Source of the DNA: Bombardia bombarda
Lineage: Eukaryota; Ascomycota; Sordariomycetes; Sordariales; Lasiosphaeriaceae
Reading direction: 5' to 3'
DNA length: 64,000 nt
Assembly (NCBI GenBank): GCA_030512295.1
Contig: JAULSR010000002.1
Span: forward strand, 1,302,001 to 1,366,000
This document shows, piece after piece, positions 21,500 through 33,441 of this stretch (position 1 is the stretch's first letter; each line of letters opens with the position of its first letter). The notes beneath the pieces are model-generated. The model was not told the origin of the DNA. It made no database searches and saw nothing but the letters and a program-made list of their open reading frames with translations. Both the position numbers and the translations under genes were made by a program.

Positions 21500-22965
21500 T
21501 CAGGGCACACCCCCCGTCTTCGCCTGGCGCTCGGGCGAGTATAACCTGAACTGCAGGAAGATGACGCAGTCCTCCACCATGGTCCCCAAGGAGCCCAGCA
21601 GCCAGGGCAGCGCCCGGATGACGTAGTCCTTGTCTTGCGAGTACGCGATGACGCTCGCGCCATACGTAAAGTTGCCCGTGAGAGACAACAAAAAGAAGAG
21701 CAGGGCGAGGCCCTCGCACGACTGTTCGCGGTAGTTTTTGATGATCTGGGGGATGCGAGCACTGCATAATTCCATCCATGTCAGCAATCTTGCTTTCAAA
21801 AGGAAAAAAAAACAAAGTCCGTAACCACCTAGGCAGGTAGCCAGGCCAAGGAGACCAAACTGGAAGAAAGAAGAGAGAAATGCGCACCACAGGTAGCACA
21901 ACGCGCTAAAATACCCCAGCACCATCCCAATAGCAGCCACCTGCTCCGCGTGCGCCTCTCCGTTCCCACCATCCGTCACATCCCACGCGCCCATCTTGTA
22001 GCTCACGAACCAGCCGGCCGTGCCGACGATCCAGACGGCCGCGAGGCTGAGCGCATTGTGCAGCCACGGGTGCGGGTCGGGCGTGTCGTCCTCGCCCGTG
22101 ATGATGCGCGTCAGCGGGTCGAGGTTGCTGCTCTCCCGGCGGCGGACCGAGTGCCGCCGGTGCGAGCCGGGCAGGCCGACTGATCCTCCGCTGCTGCGAC
22201 GGCGGTTGTGTCTATTTTGCAGGAGCGGGTCGTCCTCGGAGGGGTCGTCGGACACGGCGGTGTCGTCGGTGGCGGTCGAGGAGACGCGGCGGTGGTTGTG
22301 GCCATGGTGGCTGCGGGAGCGGCGGCGCGAGTTGATGGTGTTGTAGTAGCTGCACTGGCCGATGAGGACGATGTCGGCGACGCAGAAGTAGCTGGCGAGG
22401 GCGATGGCTGTTGGGGCGAGCTCGGTGGTGAGGGCGCCTGTGGGAGGGGAGAGGGTTAGCAGTTGGGGTTGGGGGTGTCTGAGGGAGGTATGGGTTGTGG
22501 TGGTGGTGGTGGTGGTGGTGGTGGTGGTGGTGGTGGTGGTGGTGGTGGTGGTGACGACGTGGGAGTGGGGAGGCGCAAAACACGGCGCAACAGCTCTATG
22601 CATAGTCGCGAATCATACTGATTCGCCTGGATATGGGAGAGGACGTCCAGTGGAGAGGCGAGGAAAGTAACAGCGTGCTGCGTACCAGACAGGTTGGCGA
22701 TATCTCCTAGCAGCCATATGAAGAGAAACTTCATAGACAGGGCATCTGCGCTTTTGGCTTTATAGTTGGCGATAAGCTGTGGGAGCTGCGTAGACGGGTG
22801 CGATCAGTTTCAAAGCTCCAACTCTCTGGTTCTGCGCCACCAAAGACCTACCAGGAGACATATCCAGGACGTGAGGCTGACGCTCCCCAGGGCTCCCGAG
22901 AGGGCCTCGCCGACTCGGGGCGCCTGGAGGAGGACAGTCGGGACAGCTGCGAGATAGGCAGCCAT
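21500..22965 (-). CDS. Vacuolar PQ-loop repeat transporter (Ypq/Rtc2 family)
   Basis: PQ-loop proteins of this group export cationic amino acids from the vacuole. Four exons, 22965-22852, 22785-22686, 22437-21888 and 21761-21500, join in frame to about 341 residues. PQ motif 1 is in SWICLLLPQLIANYKAKSAD (Pro40-Gln41) and PQ motif 2 in ARIPQIIKNYREQSCEGLAL. Hydrophobic segments include FLFIWLLGDIANLSG, TAIALASYFCVADIVLIG, ALSLAAVWIVGTAGWF and LALLFFLLSLTGNFTYG. This gives the seven-helix plan with a long, Arg/Ser/His-rich cytosolic loop between the halves (about 105-185). Intron 2 is long (248 nt) and contains a (GGT)n microsatellite. Intron 3 has two in-frame donor choices three bases apart (21887 or 21890), changing one residue. 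Confidence 0.88.
22497..22553. repeat. (GGT)n microsatellite inside an intron
   Basis: About 19 GGT units (ACC on the coding strand) lie within intron 2 of the PQ-loop gene, upstream of its acceptor. Confidence 0.95.
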
Positions 22966-23733
22966 GATTCTGTTTTTCAGGATCTTCTGTTTTCAGGATC
23001 GAATCGATGCGCTGGGGGCAAGTGTGCGTGTGCGTGTGCGTGTGCGTTGTGTCAATTCCAGCCGAAGCGTGGTCAGAGGCCTGCTCAAATACCACAAGAG
23101 ATGGAGGCCGCAACGGTGATCATGCGCTGAGAGTCAGTCAAGTAAGTGTCAGCAGGACTTGTTATCGCGCAGAGGGGGGGGGGGTCGCAGATCTTCAAGA
23201 GAAGATAAGAGCTCGATGATTCCAGAACGGGCATAGGCAGAGATCTGCCCCACGCCTCGACCGATGGTTTACCGACAATGAGTGGGTTGACAAGCTGAAC
23301 TCAAAAGGCAACCCAACCTTTTTTTTCCCAGTACCAGGCGAGCCAGTCATTCGGGTAGGCATCATTGCAGCTCAGATCCAAGTCCCTGCAGTTGCAGCCC
23401 ACAGAAAGTGGATGCTCGGGCGGCCCTGCGAATGGGTGCTGCTGGATTACCAGTCGTGTGGGACCCTGCGTCCATCGCCTGGATGAGCCTATTTCCCGGT
23501 TATCGTCTGAGACGTGGTTGTACCGCCCGCCGATTCAATTACTGTCAAAATAGACGAACTTGTTCTTTAGAACACACATTCACATATTTGATTCTTATTG
23601 ATCCTTAATTGACGCCACATCTGTAGAATTAGAGACCTGCGCAGCCCCTTCGGTTCGTTCATGTCAACTCCCAGCAACCAAAACGTTTCTCACCCTGGAA
23701 TATAAGCCAAGGCGCAGGTATGTAGCCAGCTTC
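22966..23733. other. Intergenic region upstream of PQ-loop gene
   Basis: It holds the promoter side of the PQ-loop gene, with a (GTGTGC)n-type repeat at about 23022-23048 and a G-run near 23172. No coding region is seen. Confidence 0.5.
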
Positions 23734-24795
23734 TCACAAAAGCAACGCATCAAGATATTCAAAGTCTCCACCAAAGTCGTGGGGATCTCGGCACCCAACC
23801 ATCCCCGAAAACTTACTATCCCAGATAGTACCATAGCGGATGAGTATGCCGCCCTTCTCCGCGACTTTGACAAGCCTCATCTGAGGCCCGTCCTGCTCCA
23901 AGCCGGTCAGCTCCCCGAACACCCTCCAGAACGCACCCCGCAGCTCATCCGCGTCGTCGAACCACTTCCACCCGTCCCTGTCCATCTTGCCGAACACGTT
24001 CGCCAGCGCGTACAGTCCGAAGCCAAACGGCAGAATGCTCGCCGAGGCCCAGTCGGCGACACCCGTGATGTTGCCGCTTTCGGGGTCGACCAGCATGTTC
24101 ATCGCCTTGAGGTCGCTGTGCGTAAGGACCAGTGGGTAGCGCGATGATGGGTCGAGGAGAGCTACCAGGGCGTCTTGGACCTCGGCGACGGCCGGCCGGA
24201 AGCGCGGGGGGAGGGCGCGGGCGAGGGCCCAGAACCTAGCGTAGCATTCGGCCATGATGGCGCTCATGTTGACTAATTTGGAGGATTGTGGCAGGCTGTT
24301 CTGCCATGATTGCGCGAAGAACCTTTTCGATTCATGTCAGCAGGTTGATGATATGAGGGAGAGAGAGGCAGCGAACCTTGCCAGGCTGTGCACGGTATTC
24401 AGCCGTCGGTCATGCTTGTGAGAGTCTCGAGCAATGACATATTTCTCTCCCGGGAGCCTGTCCATCTCGTATATTGCCAACTGCGGACCGTCGTCTGGGT
24501 TGCCAATCCACCCGAGATGGAGACAGTCAGCCACGACAGCCGTGTGGACAGCCTTGGCCAGCCTCAACATGCGCGTGTCTAGCAAGTCATTCTCCGCTCG
24601 GAACTGTATGATCTTGCTGCTGCTTGGCCCTGCAGTGATAGTATAGCTATTCGCGCGTTGATTGTCAACGGGTCGGATCTCTCCTCCGTACCTTCGGCGG
24701 GCAAACTCGTCGCATTTTTCCCTGGACAACGACGCCCCGGCCTTTGCAAAGAAGCCGTCGATGGTGTCGTCGAAATTGTCGATGACGTACGGCAT
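23734..24795 (-). CDS. Aminoglycoside-phosphotransferase-fold (APH/ChoK) kinase-like protein
   Basis: Exons 24795-24377 and 24322-23734 join in frame to 335 residues over a 54-nt intron. The C-terminal lobe has the APH catalytic signature LVLTHSDLKAMNMLVD (His208, Asp210, Asn215), followed by GNITGVADWASA with the Mg-binding Asp230. A hinge-like YEMDRLPGEKYV occurs near residue 115. The N-terminal lobe has no obvious glycine loop, common in this fungal group. Fungi carry many such proteins, most with unknown small-molecule substrates, so no substrate is proposed. The gene stands alone, with no biosynthetic neighbours. Length is usual for the family. Confidence 0.8.
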
Positions 24796-26202
24796 GGTTG
24801 GTTCTGGTGGAGTCTGATACTTGGAAAGGAAATGTTAAACATAGACCAGTAGATATAACCGGGGAGATACGGGATAGGTTCAGAACGACGAATTTTTCAA
24901 AATCATGAACAATTGGCGCTCAGCCATTTCCCCAACCCAGCTAGTCCAACTGGAACAGCGGTGAGCCGCCCATACTCGGCAACTTGTGACGGGCGAGTGT
25001 GCATCTTCAGTGCATGTCTTACAGTGTTAAAAAAAAAGGGGGCTGCTACGGTACAGTGTGCCCTGTTCTGATCATGAGTTTGGTTCTTTGGACCGGGGTT
25101 ACGACTAAAATACTGAAATTTGATGAGAAAGTGACCCATAAAAAAAGGGGTTCGTGAGATAAAAGGGTCAGTATTATGAAGTCAAATTCTCAGCACTGAA
25201 GGAGGTCTTGCGTACTGTAAGTTGAGTAATTATCGAGAACCCGTGTGCTAAAGGACCAAATCAAAAATACAGTGGTCTAGACTTATTCGACAGTGTTTAT
25301 AGACAAACTGCACATACCCAACGCAGGTAACGTAGTATTCAATGAGCAAAATAACACAGCAGCAACAACAGCAACGGCAATGACTACAAGTGATCAATAT
25401 AGTCATCCTTTATTAAAATTAGTTAATTCGTATTTGATAGATGCTTCGCAACCCAGTAATAATCAACCTGCATAACAACTACCTTACCTATGAACCAACC
25501 AAGACAGAATTCAATCACTAGGCCCAGTTGGGAACTGCCTATGGCAGCTGAATTCTGTATCTTTATTGCGGCCAACAACACTCGGAAAAGATATGTACGG
25601 AAGCATAGCCTCTTCTTTGTTTACATTAAAGCCCCCTGGTCATAGAATAGATCGGACATGCTAGGAAGTTCTAAGCCCAGCTACCCCAATAAGTACGAAA
25701 GAATTAGCAGCCCACGGTTAACATTCCCTCTAAGCCTCCCTCAGACCAGGGACCGGAACCAGTATGCATTCGATCACTCATTTGAGTCATTTGACTCTCC
25801 ATAAACAGTTATGTCTCTACCCTCACCTTGTTCTTTAACGAGCAGGCAAACATGCATTGCGCTTGGATGCTGCCAAAATAATGTCGCTGTCTGCCAACAA
25901 TTATTGAATCTGATCAAGAAACTTACGCATTAGCGGACAGGACAGTGTAGGTTAATGATGATAACAGTCGATTATGTGATAATTGCAAATAAAGACTGCG
26001 TGAAGGCGGGCTCTGAGTAAAGGGGTCAGCACTTCTGCCCCTGAACCTTCTCCAGTATAAAGCTGGAGAGTGCAGCAGTGAGTCTCCAGTCTCATCGCAA
26101 TCTTCCCCAGCCATTCTGCAATCCATATACCCTACGCTCTACCAACCCTCCTACTTGTAGCACAGCTGAAGCTAGATAAGAAGAAAAGCCGAGTCTACTA
26201 CA
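24796..26202. other. Intergenic region, 1.4 kb
   Basis: AT-rich in 25100-25500. No gene, tRNA or clear repeat is seen. The 3' part is presumed promoter of the next gene. Confidence 0.5.
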
Positions 26203-26908
26203 ATGTCTACCGCAGACGTTCTCAGCCATCTTGCCATTCCTGGCCTCCACCAGCAGCCTACACTGGACGATATGGGCAAGTCTGGAGACATGTAAGCCCA
26301 TATGTGCGCATAATTCCCCCCTACTCACGCTAACCATCCGGCAACAATACTACAACACGCTTCCAGATGATGCAGATCAACCTGATGTGGCTGAGGCATT
26401 TATCATGGGCCTTAGATCTCTTATCAAGGAGTTTGGTGTCCAGAACAAGTTTAGCTTGCACCTGGCCCATGGACACGTGAAGATGGCCAGGGGCATGGTC
26501 ATGGCCGGAATGCCCATGGACAATCTCCCCGGCCTCTGGACACACCCAACCAAAGCCAACCAGCTGGACCTCGGGGCCCTGCATGGCTACGTATTCGGTC
26601 TGGGCGCAGGAAGCCGGTTCCACCCGTACGAGTGCCGTCAAGGCCCTCCCCCACCCATGACTGCTAACGACAATGACTTCATTGCCGCCGCGCGCAAGTA
26701 TCTCGAGCTCAACGGCTTGGCGGGCCTCATTGGTGTCGAGCTCCTGGACCAGGACACCCTCGGCAAGCACCCGAAAGAGTTTGTCCTCTCCGATACGGAC
26801 GGGACCGTCATGCTACCTGCCGACGAGGTCAACCCTACCAAGACCTACCGAATCACGGGCTGGAACGCTGTCGAGGGAATCACCGACCTCAAGCACGGAT
26901 CAGACTGA
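26203..26908 (+). CDS. Conserved fungal protein of unknown function; splice model unresolved
   Basis: The strong part is the open frame ending at TGA 26906-26908. Its text resembles a widespread fungal hypothetical family: FSLHLAHGHVKMARGMVMAG, GLWTHPTKANQLDL, LHGYVFGLGAGSRFHPYE, and then EFVLSDTDGTVMLPADEV and YRITGWNAVEG. The likely start is ATG 26203 (MSTADVLSHLAIPGLHQQ), followed by a donor GTAAGC at 26295. That exon ends in phase 2, while the acceptors in range (CCAG and GCAG before ATGATG and ATCAAC) need phase 1, so the join fails by one base. Starting at ATG 26405 instead gives 167 residues without an intron but drops the conserved YYNTLPDDADQPDV. No enzyme motif, signal or membrane segment is visible. 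Function unknown. Confidence 0.65.
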
Positions 26909-28233
26909 GGAGAGCGCAGTTAGGATCATGGTTCACAACAAGTAAACTGGGGAGGCAATCAGAACAGTCATTACCGTAGCTCCCAGACTTACTACACAGG
27001 GCTTCGGCCGCTATATCATTCGCTTCCTCTTCGAAACTTAGTTGAGACTCGAGTGCTTCAGCCGTGCTTGGTGGTGTACACCTAGGTAGCTTCATGCACC
27101 TTGATTCTTTTGCAGATGTGATCATCCGTCGCAGCTAGAAAAGCGTCCCTGCATCGAATTTCAAACAGTTCTGTTCTGAAATTCTTGCAGGCCATAAACA
27201 GTAGTATGTCGTGGTCGCCCCTCCCTTTCTTTGGGTCAGTGAGTTGCTGGGTTGTGAGGCAGCGCTTTTCACAGGGTAACTGAAACAAGAGAAAATTCAT
27301 TAACCTTTAAATAAAAACAAAAACGGCTGGCTCAGCGAAATGAATCAAACTCAAATAATATCTTGTCCCTGTTTGATTTGTTTCGAATCGCCGACGAATT
27401 CAAAGCTGGGTACCTTAGGTACCTAGGTATCCAGCCACTGCCGTCCCGCTCTGGTATTTAGGTAGTGGCCGGCAGACCGTTTTTGAGCTGCGGAAGAAAG
27501 AACAAGGGAAAGCAATCAGCTTACTGGTAGATTGTCTGCAATGTAGTTTGGAGATCCAAACTAAGTCAAATGGAAAGGCTGCTATCTTAGGTTGGCGGAC
27601 AAGCCAATGGTGGTGGGGGCGGGGGTGGATCCAGCTCAGCGCGCGCCAAGTTGTTGAGCGCCGATAGCGCTCCACTATCGATAACGCGTCCAGAAGAGCC
27701 AACCTGGCAGCATCCAGCTACTAAAATGGTTTTTGGATATTGGGAATGAACAAGAAAAGATAAGACAACAATCAATGAATGTATGAGAAAGATGTCCAAT
27801 TCTCTAGACTTCTGCAAGCAATTGAACTTCTTCAAGAAATCTTGGTTCCTACCACGACATGACAGTTATTGGATGGAGCAATTGGATGTCCACGTGGGGC
27901 TTGGCTCCCCTCCATTCGCTGGCGGCAGCGCGTCACGGTCGGCGGCGGTTCCTCTGCCAACTTGCCTATCCACCTCGGTCGCTTCGCGGCTGGCTGCTGG
28001 TGATGGTCAGCCCTGAACCCAGCCCGTTCTGCCTGGGATGCAGCAGCTGATCTTATCAGTCATGAGACTCATCCCAACGACACTTCTTGATGTCTTAGTC
28101 GTGATTGCGACATTCTTCCATGTTTCACTCTTTCTAAACTTTGTATCCTGCATAAATCTTTCCACCACTTGATTCTCAAAGCGTGAAACATTCAGCCTCA
28201 CAATCTTATCTTATCTCAAAGAGCCGCTGGACG
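26909..28233. other. Intergenic region, 1.3 kb
   Basis: No supported gene. Palindromic AGGTACCTAGGT-like words occur near 27412-27425. The last few hundred bases are presumably the S1 nuclease promoter. Confidence 0.5.
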
Positions 28234-29323
28234 ATGAAGCTATCATCACTCGCCGTGGGCGCGGCAGTCCTGCCCGGGACAGCGTGGGCGTGGGGTGGTA
28301 TGTTCAGCATCATTCTCGCTCCTCACCAGGTTCTTTCCAGAATATCAGCACTAAAACTCTCAACAGGATTCGGCCACATCACCGTCGCCTACGTAGCCAG
28401 CAACTTCGTCTCCCCCCCACAGCCGCCTACTTCCAAGCCCTCCTGCGCAACGACACGCAGGACTACCTCGCCGGCGTCGCCACCTGGGCCGACTCGCTCC
28501 GCTACACCAAATGGGGCCGCTTCACCGGCCCGTTCCACTACATCGACGCCAAGGACAGCCCGCCCTCCTACTGCGGCATCGACTACGAGCGCGACTGCAA
28601 GCAGGAAGGCTGCGTCGTCAGCGCCATCCAGAACTACACCGGCCAGCTGCTCGACCCGCAACTCCCCTACTGGGACCGCGTCAAGGCGGCAAAGTTTGTG
28701 ATCCACTTTGTCGGCGACATCCACCAGCCGCTGCACACCGAGGACGTGGCCAAGGGCGGCAACGGGATCCACGTGACGTTTGACCATGTGAATTTCAACC
28801 TGCACCATGTGTGGGACACGAGCATCGCGGAGAAGCTTGTCGGGGGGAGGGTCAGGCGCCAGCCGTATCCTGCGGCGCGCCAGTTTGCGGATAGGCTGAC
28901 GGAGGAGATCAGGCTGGGCAAGTTCAATGTCAGCAGGGAGGGGTGGCTGGGGGATGTTGAGCTGGCGGACCCGGTTGCGACGGCGCTGGCGTGGGCGAGG
29001 GAGGGGAATGCGTATGTTTGTTCGACAGGTATGTTTTGGTCGCAGGTGCTGCTGCCTTGATCCGGGGAAAGTATGTAGGCGTATGTGGGTTTTATCACAA
29101 TGCTGACCATGCCGTCTATCTAGTCTTGCCCGAGGGTGCTGAAGCCATCAGCGGCCAGGAGCTGGGCGGCGAGTATTACGACAAGGCCGCGCCTGTGGTC
29201 GAGGTGCAGATCGCAAAGGCGGGCTACCGTTTGGCTGCCTGGTTGGATCTCATCGCGTCGAGCATCAACGCTAGGGAGACTTTGAAGGAGTCTTTGAAGG
29301 AGTCCTCGATGGGTGATTTATAG
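28234..29323 (+). CDS. Secreted S1/P1-type zinc nuclease, frame-broken in this sequence
   Basis: S1/P1 nucleases cut single-stranded DNA and RNA outside the cell with three zinc ions. Exon 1 is 28234-28297, exon 2 28367-29028 and exon 3 29124-29323. The signal peptide ends at ...GTAWA. The mature N-terminal Trp follows in WGGFGHITVAYVA, rebuilt across intron 1; this Trp is itself a zinc ligand. Further ligands are in TWADSLRYTK, GPFHYIDA, VIHFVGDIHQPLH and HHVWDTSIAEK. After ASNFVSPP the frame shifts: the expected TAAYFQALLRNDTQDY is read only if the C run at 28412-28418 had eight bases rather than seven. With that base the product is 308 residues. The C-terminus has a duplicated LKES unit. 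Confidence 0.88.
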
Positions 29324-29327
29324 GATA

Positions 29328-29358
<31 letters not shown>
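29328..29358. repeat. (CTG)n microsatellite in 3' UTR
   Basis: About ten CTG units start 5 bp after the S1 nuclease stop codon. Confidence 0.95.
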
Positions 29359-29359
<1 letters not shown>

Positions 29360-32300
29360 CTGCGACGATAGGGTATTTGGATTTGGCGTGATTTTGGTCG
29401 CCATGTCATCTTGGAGACGGAAGGTTTTTGGGTTGTGAATTTAGTTCAGTTTTGTTTGGGAATCTGTCCGGCAAGCGTAGCCGTAGACTGCATATGACGA
29501 TTGGAATCACTGGAGTTGGGATTTCTGGAGTCATTTACGGCAGACGCTCCTGCGTTATCGTGGGTCTCCCTTGCTTTGCTAGTTTTCTTTCGCTTAGATG
29601 GACTCTGGGGCAACAGTGGAGTTGTTCTTATCGTGACAGGCCCCCCTCGTTATGGGAGACGGTAATGCCTACGATGTCTATGCAAGTGTGCATCGGATTC
29701 CTGTCAAATAGCGGATACCTCTTTGGTTTTGGCTAACTCGCCATCGCTTGATCTTTCCGCGGATCGGTGACTGGATCGTGATGTATGCTGGCTTAGACTG
29801 AGCAAGGTATGATTTGTTTACTGGTAGAGGGTGGATGTGCCTTCCAGGTATTTGGCTCTTCAAGGCAGGTTTGAGGATATTTACTTTGTACATCCTCCGT
29901 AAATCTCAACCATTAGGAACATACGAATTGTCAAATTGGCTCCTGTGTCGATTATTCTCTTGAGTGCCGCCAGTGAGGTACCTCCTGCGACACAGTACAC
30001 AGACCATCTGAGCGTCATTTGTTTATAGAACGAGCAAGCATTGTCGACCTTCTCGTTTTGTTTTGGCGATCGATCTCGGTTGCACATGACCTTGGGATGA
30101 ATCCAACCATCTCGAGAGTTAAGACCGATGACCAAGGGTAAAAGAAAGGCCAAAGGATGCCGTGCTAGTGCCGAGCGGCCGATCAGGGGGATGCGGGATC
30201 TCTCCCTCTCTGTTCGGGTTTGCATCTCGTCGTTGTGAAACCCAAGGACTGGCTCGGACAGATTGTTGGAGTGTTTCAATCAAACGCCTGTCCCCTCCTC
30301 TCCTACGATTCATGATTCACATCGCAGGCATGACAAAAAGAAAGATGTGATGGCACGTGACTGAGCTTTTCAAGAAAAGGTTCGAAACAGACACGAGGAG
30401 ATTGCCTCGCTTACCGAGGAGCGTTGCTGGTGTCTCACATTGCACAGGGGGCCGACAACACGACCTTGCCGTCGTTCCCGCGCCTTGTCACCGCCTCCAT
30501 CAAGGATTGGATTGGATTGGATATTCGATTCGTCTAACATTTTTGTTGACCTCTGCTCGAGGCCCTGTAACCCCCTCGCCGCAACCCAGAGCTGTTTATC
30601 TAATCGTTGTTTGTATGTGCATCGTTGTTCTGGGGCGGCGGCCAGCAAAATTCAACCATGGTGGATCGACGAGCAGGTCCCATCTGAGGGCCGTGGTGGC
30701 CGAAAATAATTCGTAAAAACCCGTAATCGGCTCTATCTTTCAACAGTTGGCCGACCCTGGGCGTCAATTTGAAGTCTCTTGATGCAAAAAAAATAAAATA
30801 AGCCAATTATAGCCCTCTGTACGGCATCGCAGGAGTAGGGAAAAACATGCGAGTTAGTTGACAAAGGCCCAAAACCCTGACCCAGCTCCTGCCCACTGAA
30901 TAGGGGTGGTGACATCTTGGATAGCAAGGCACTTTGGTCAGGCTTGCCAGGGCGTCCGTCCCATCGCTTGCTACTGCGCCCTCTGAGGCAGCGAGCCAGC
31001 CTGGTATGTACTATACAAGGACAAACTCTTTATTGCGTGCGCGGAATTTTGTTTTCAGGATCCTGGACCGCGGAGAGGATACCATGGAGGCAAATTACTT
31101 GATAGAGCAATCAGTTATTCGTATCCGTGAATCCAAATCCTGACAGTTCCACAACTTCGGCACTAGGACGCTGACAGAACTTTTGAGTCTTGAAGAGCGG
31201 GTCCATTTTTCGGCTTGTGTCGTGAATGGAAGATAGCCTTTCTGTTCCTGCATATTTTGTGGGGCAGGCGTGCAGGATGGATTCCAAAGGCGTCTGTTCC
31301 AACTTCCCAACGCGCCAACTGCAAGCGCCCTTTTGGGTTTTGACGGTTTGACAGGGCGCTACGGCTGACAATTATTTGCTGCGTCCAGTTGGGTCTTGTT
31401 TCCACTCTCCATGTGACCAGGGTTGGTTTGACAGGAGCGCTTCATTGAACCTTGATTGTAACCTCCACTTTTGCTTTACTTTTTGCCTTCTTTTTCGTTT
31501 GGCTAGGAATTGTAAGGAGCAACCTTGTGATGACGGAGGGGGATATTACGGGACAGAAGGGGGGCCCTGTGAGGCTTCCTTCAACGTAACATTCCCCTTG
31601 AAGCAGCTGCCTCGAGCTTTACGAGAGCTGAGAACGTTTTAGCTGCCGAGGGGGTGGTCGGGGATTTTGCCGCCACACAGCAAGCCTGCAGCCTCGAATT
31701 CTGCAGCAGGCTGGGTTGTGTAGATGGAATCATTTTCACCCCGCAGAAATGATGAACGAGGCCGCAGGACCTGCGAATGGTGACCAGTAGTTGTTGGTTA
31801 CTGGTCTCTGGCCGAGCACTGTGGCTATGCCCTATGATGACCCAAATGGTCCCTGAAAGACAGCAATTTCCTGTGCCACTCGTACCAAAGTTACGGATCT
31901 CTCTGTGCACATCTAACCTTGACATGATGGCCAGAAAAAGGCACCCGAGGCCGGCCATGGTCTGCACGTAGAAAGAAAGTCCGGATTTCTTTTTAGTTAC
32001 TCGGACTCCCCATCCGAAGAACATGACCCATGACCTATTGATAGCCGTCCTTGACATTCATAGTAGATACTGACTGGTGTTCTACCAGAGCGCAAAGAAG
32101 CAAACTGAAGCAAAGCGCCTGCTCCCGGGGATAGCGAAACTGAAGGGTCGCAAGTCCCTCGGTCCGGCAGTGCACGACATGGAATCGACATGGAGTCTAC
32201 ATTCTACAACGGGAAAGTGGGACGACTGCAGGGAGCGGAAGTTATGCTTTGTTCGCTAGCGCTTCATCCCGAGACGCAAGCTGCTGGATCGTCCTTTCCC

Positions 32301-33441
32301 GGGCCGTCTGATTGGCCATAGTTCAGACGAACCAGGGTGTGCCATGACATCTGGCACAGAAGGCGCCGCATTAACCTCAACCCAACTCTGTTCCCCAGCG
32401 CTCCAGCGCCCTGGCGGCAGAAACCCTCGCGCTTCAGGTGGATGGGAAGAAAGCCGCTCTCTCCCGTCCATGTCCATCCACTCACCAGGCGACACAGCAG
32501 AGCGAATGTGCAGCGCACACACATCCAGCGCACAGCAGAGCAAGAATTGAGATGAAGGATGAATAGGCAGCTGACCACCTACCCAAGCAATACTTTTGCT
32601 GTTGTACAGATCTACGCGCAGCCAAACGGCACAAGCTGGGCCACATTACCCGCCTGGGCAGTCAAGGGTCCAACGAGTACCGCAGTCTTGTTATTCCTCG
32701 ATGCCGTCACTGAATGGGTGAAATCATGGCCGTTCTCTCTGTAAACTGCCTTGGACGTGATAGGTCATGTCGATGAGAGCCGCACAACCGTCCAAACCCG
32801 CCAGGGGACCAGGGGGGAGCTCCCATGCCCCTCCCCATGCCCCTCCCCATGCCCGTCTGTGGTTTGACGCTATCCTCCCTTCTCTCAGCCTCTCCTACTC
32901 AATCTCCCTGCACGCGTTTTAGGATCGTGGAGACATACCGCACACCTCCTGCCGCTAACCCGCGATGCAGCTTCCTGGTCCAAAGAAAGCTTGGCGGCTT
33001 CGGCGCCTTTCGACCTCTGCTGGTAGGGGTGGTCGAAACTCCAGGCCCACCGGGATATAAGAAACGATGTCTTGGCCTTTCTGTTCCGCCTCCCCTCCTC
33101 TTATAACCCAGATCTCCTCGTTTACGTTCTCTTGTATGCTGCTCTGTTCTCGACTGTTGCGGTGGTAGTGTGTTTTTTTCCATTCATTCGTTCCTTTCTT
33201 GACCTCGGTGTACATATTCATCCGTCGACACCAGTTGTCCGTTTGCCTGTCACCACTCCTTTTCGACAGCTTTGAATTCACGGTCTGGAACCAATATTTT
33301 CCCTTGTATTCTCAACTACTACTTTTTTCCACGCTTTTATACGACTTTTCCCGGCCAGACCGCCTTCCTTCGTTTTCGACATCAACGTTGTTGACGACAC
33401 TATCCACATCTACTACCGAGTAACTCCACCACCGAGCCAAT
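29359..33441. other. Long intergenic region, 4 kb
   Basis: No frame with motifs, start context and codon bias is found on either strand. A 12-bp repeat (CCCATGCCCCTC, three copies) is at about 32822-32856. From about 33080 to 33420 the plus strand is CT-rich, as expected of the leader of the next gene. A TATA-like GGATATAAG is at about 33053. Confidence 0.5.
32822..32856. repeat. 12-bp tandem repeat, three copies
   Basis: CCCATGCCCCTC repeats three times with a divergent end, about 590 bp upstream of the Asn-rich secreted protein gene. Confidence 0.85.

Noticed and set aside
28390..28425. A tiny intron (GTCTCC...CACAG) in the S1 nuclease gene as explanation for the frame break
   Set aside because: It would be 15 nt, far below any fungal minimum, and removing it keeps the wrong frame.
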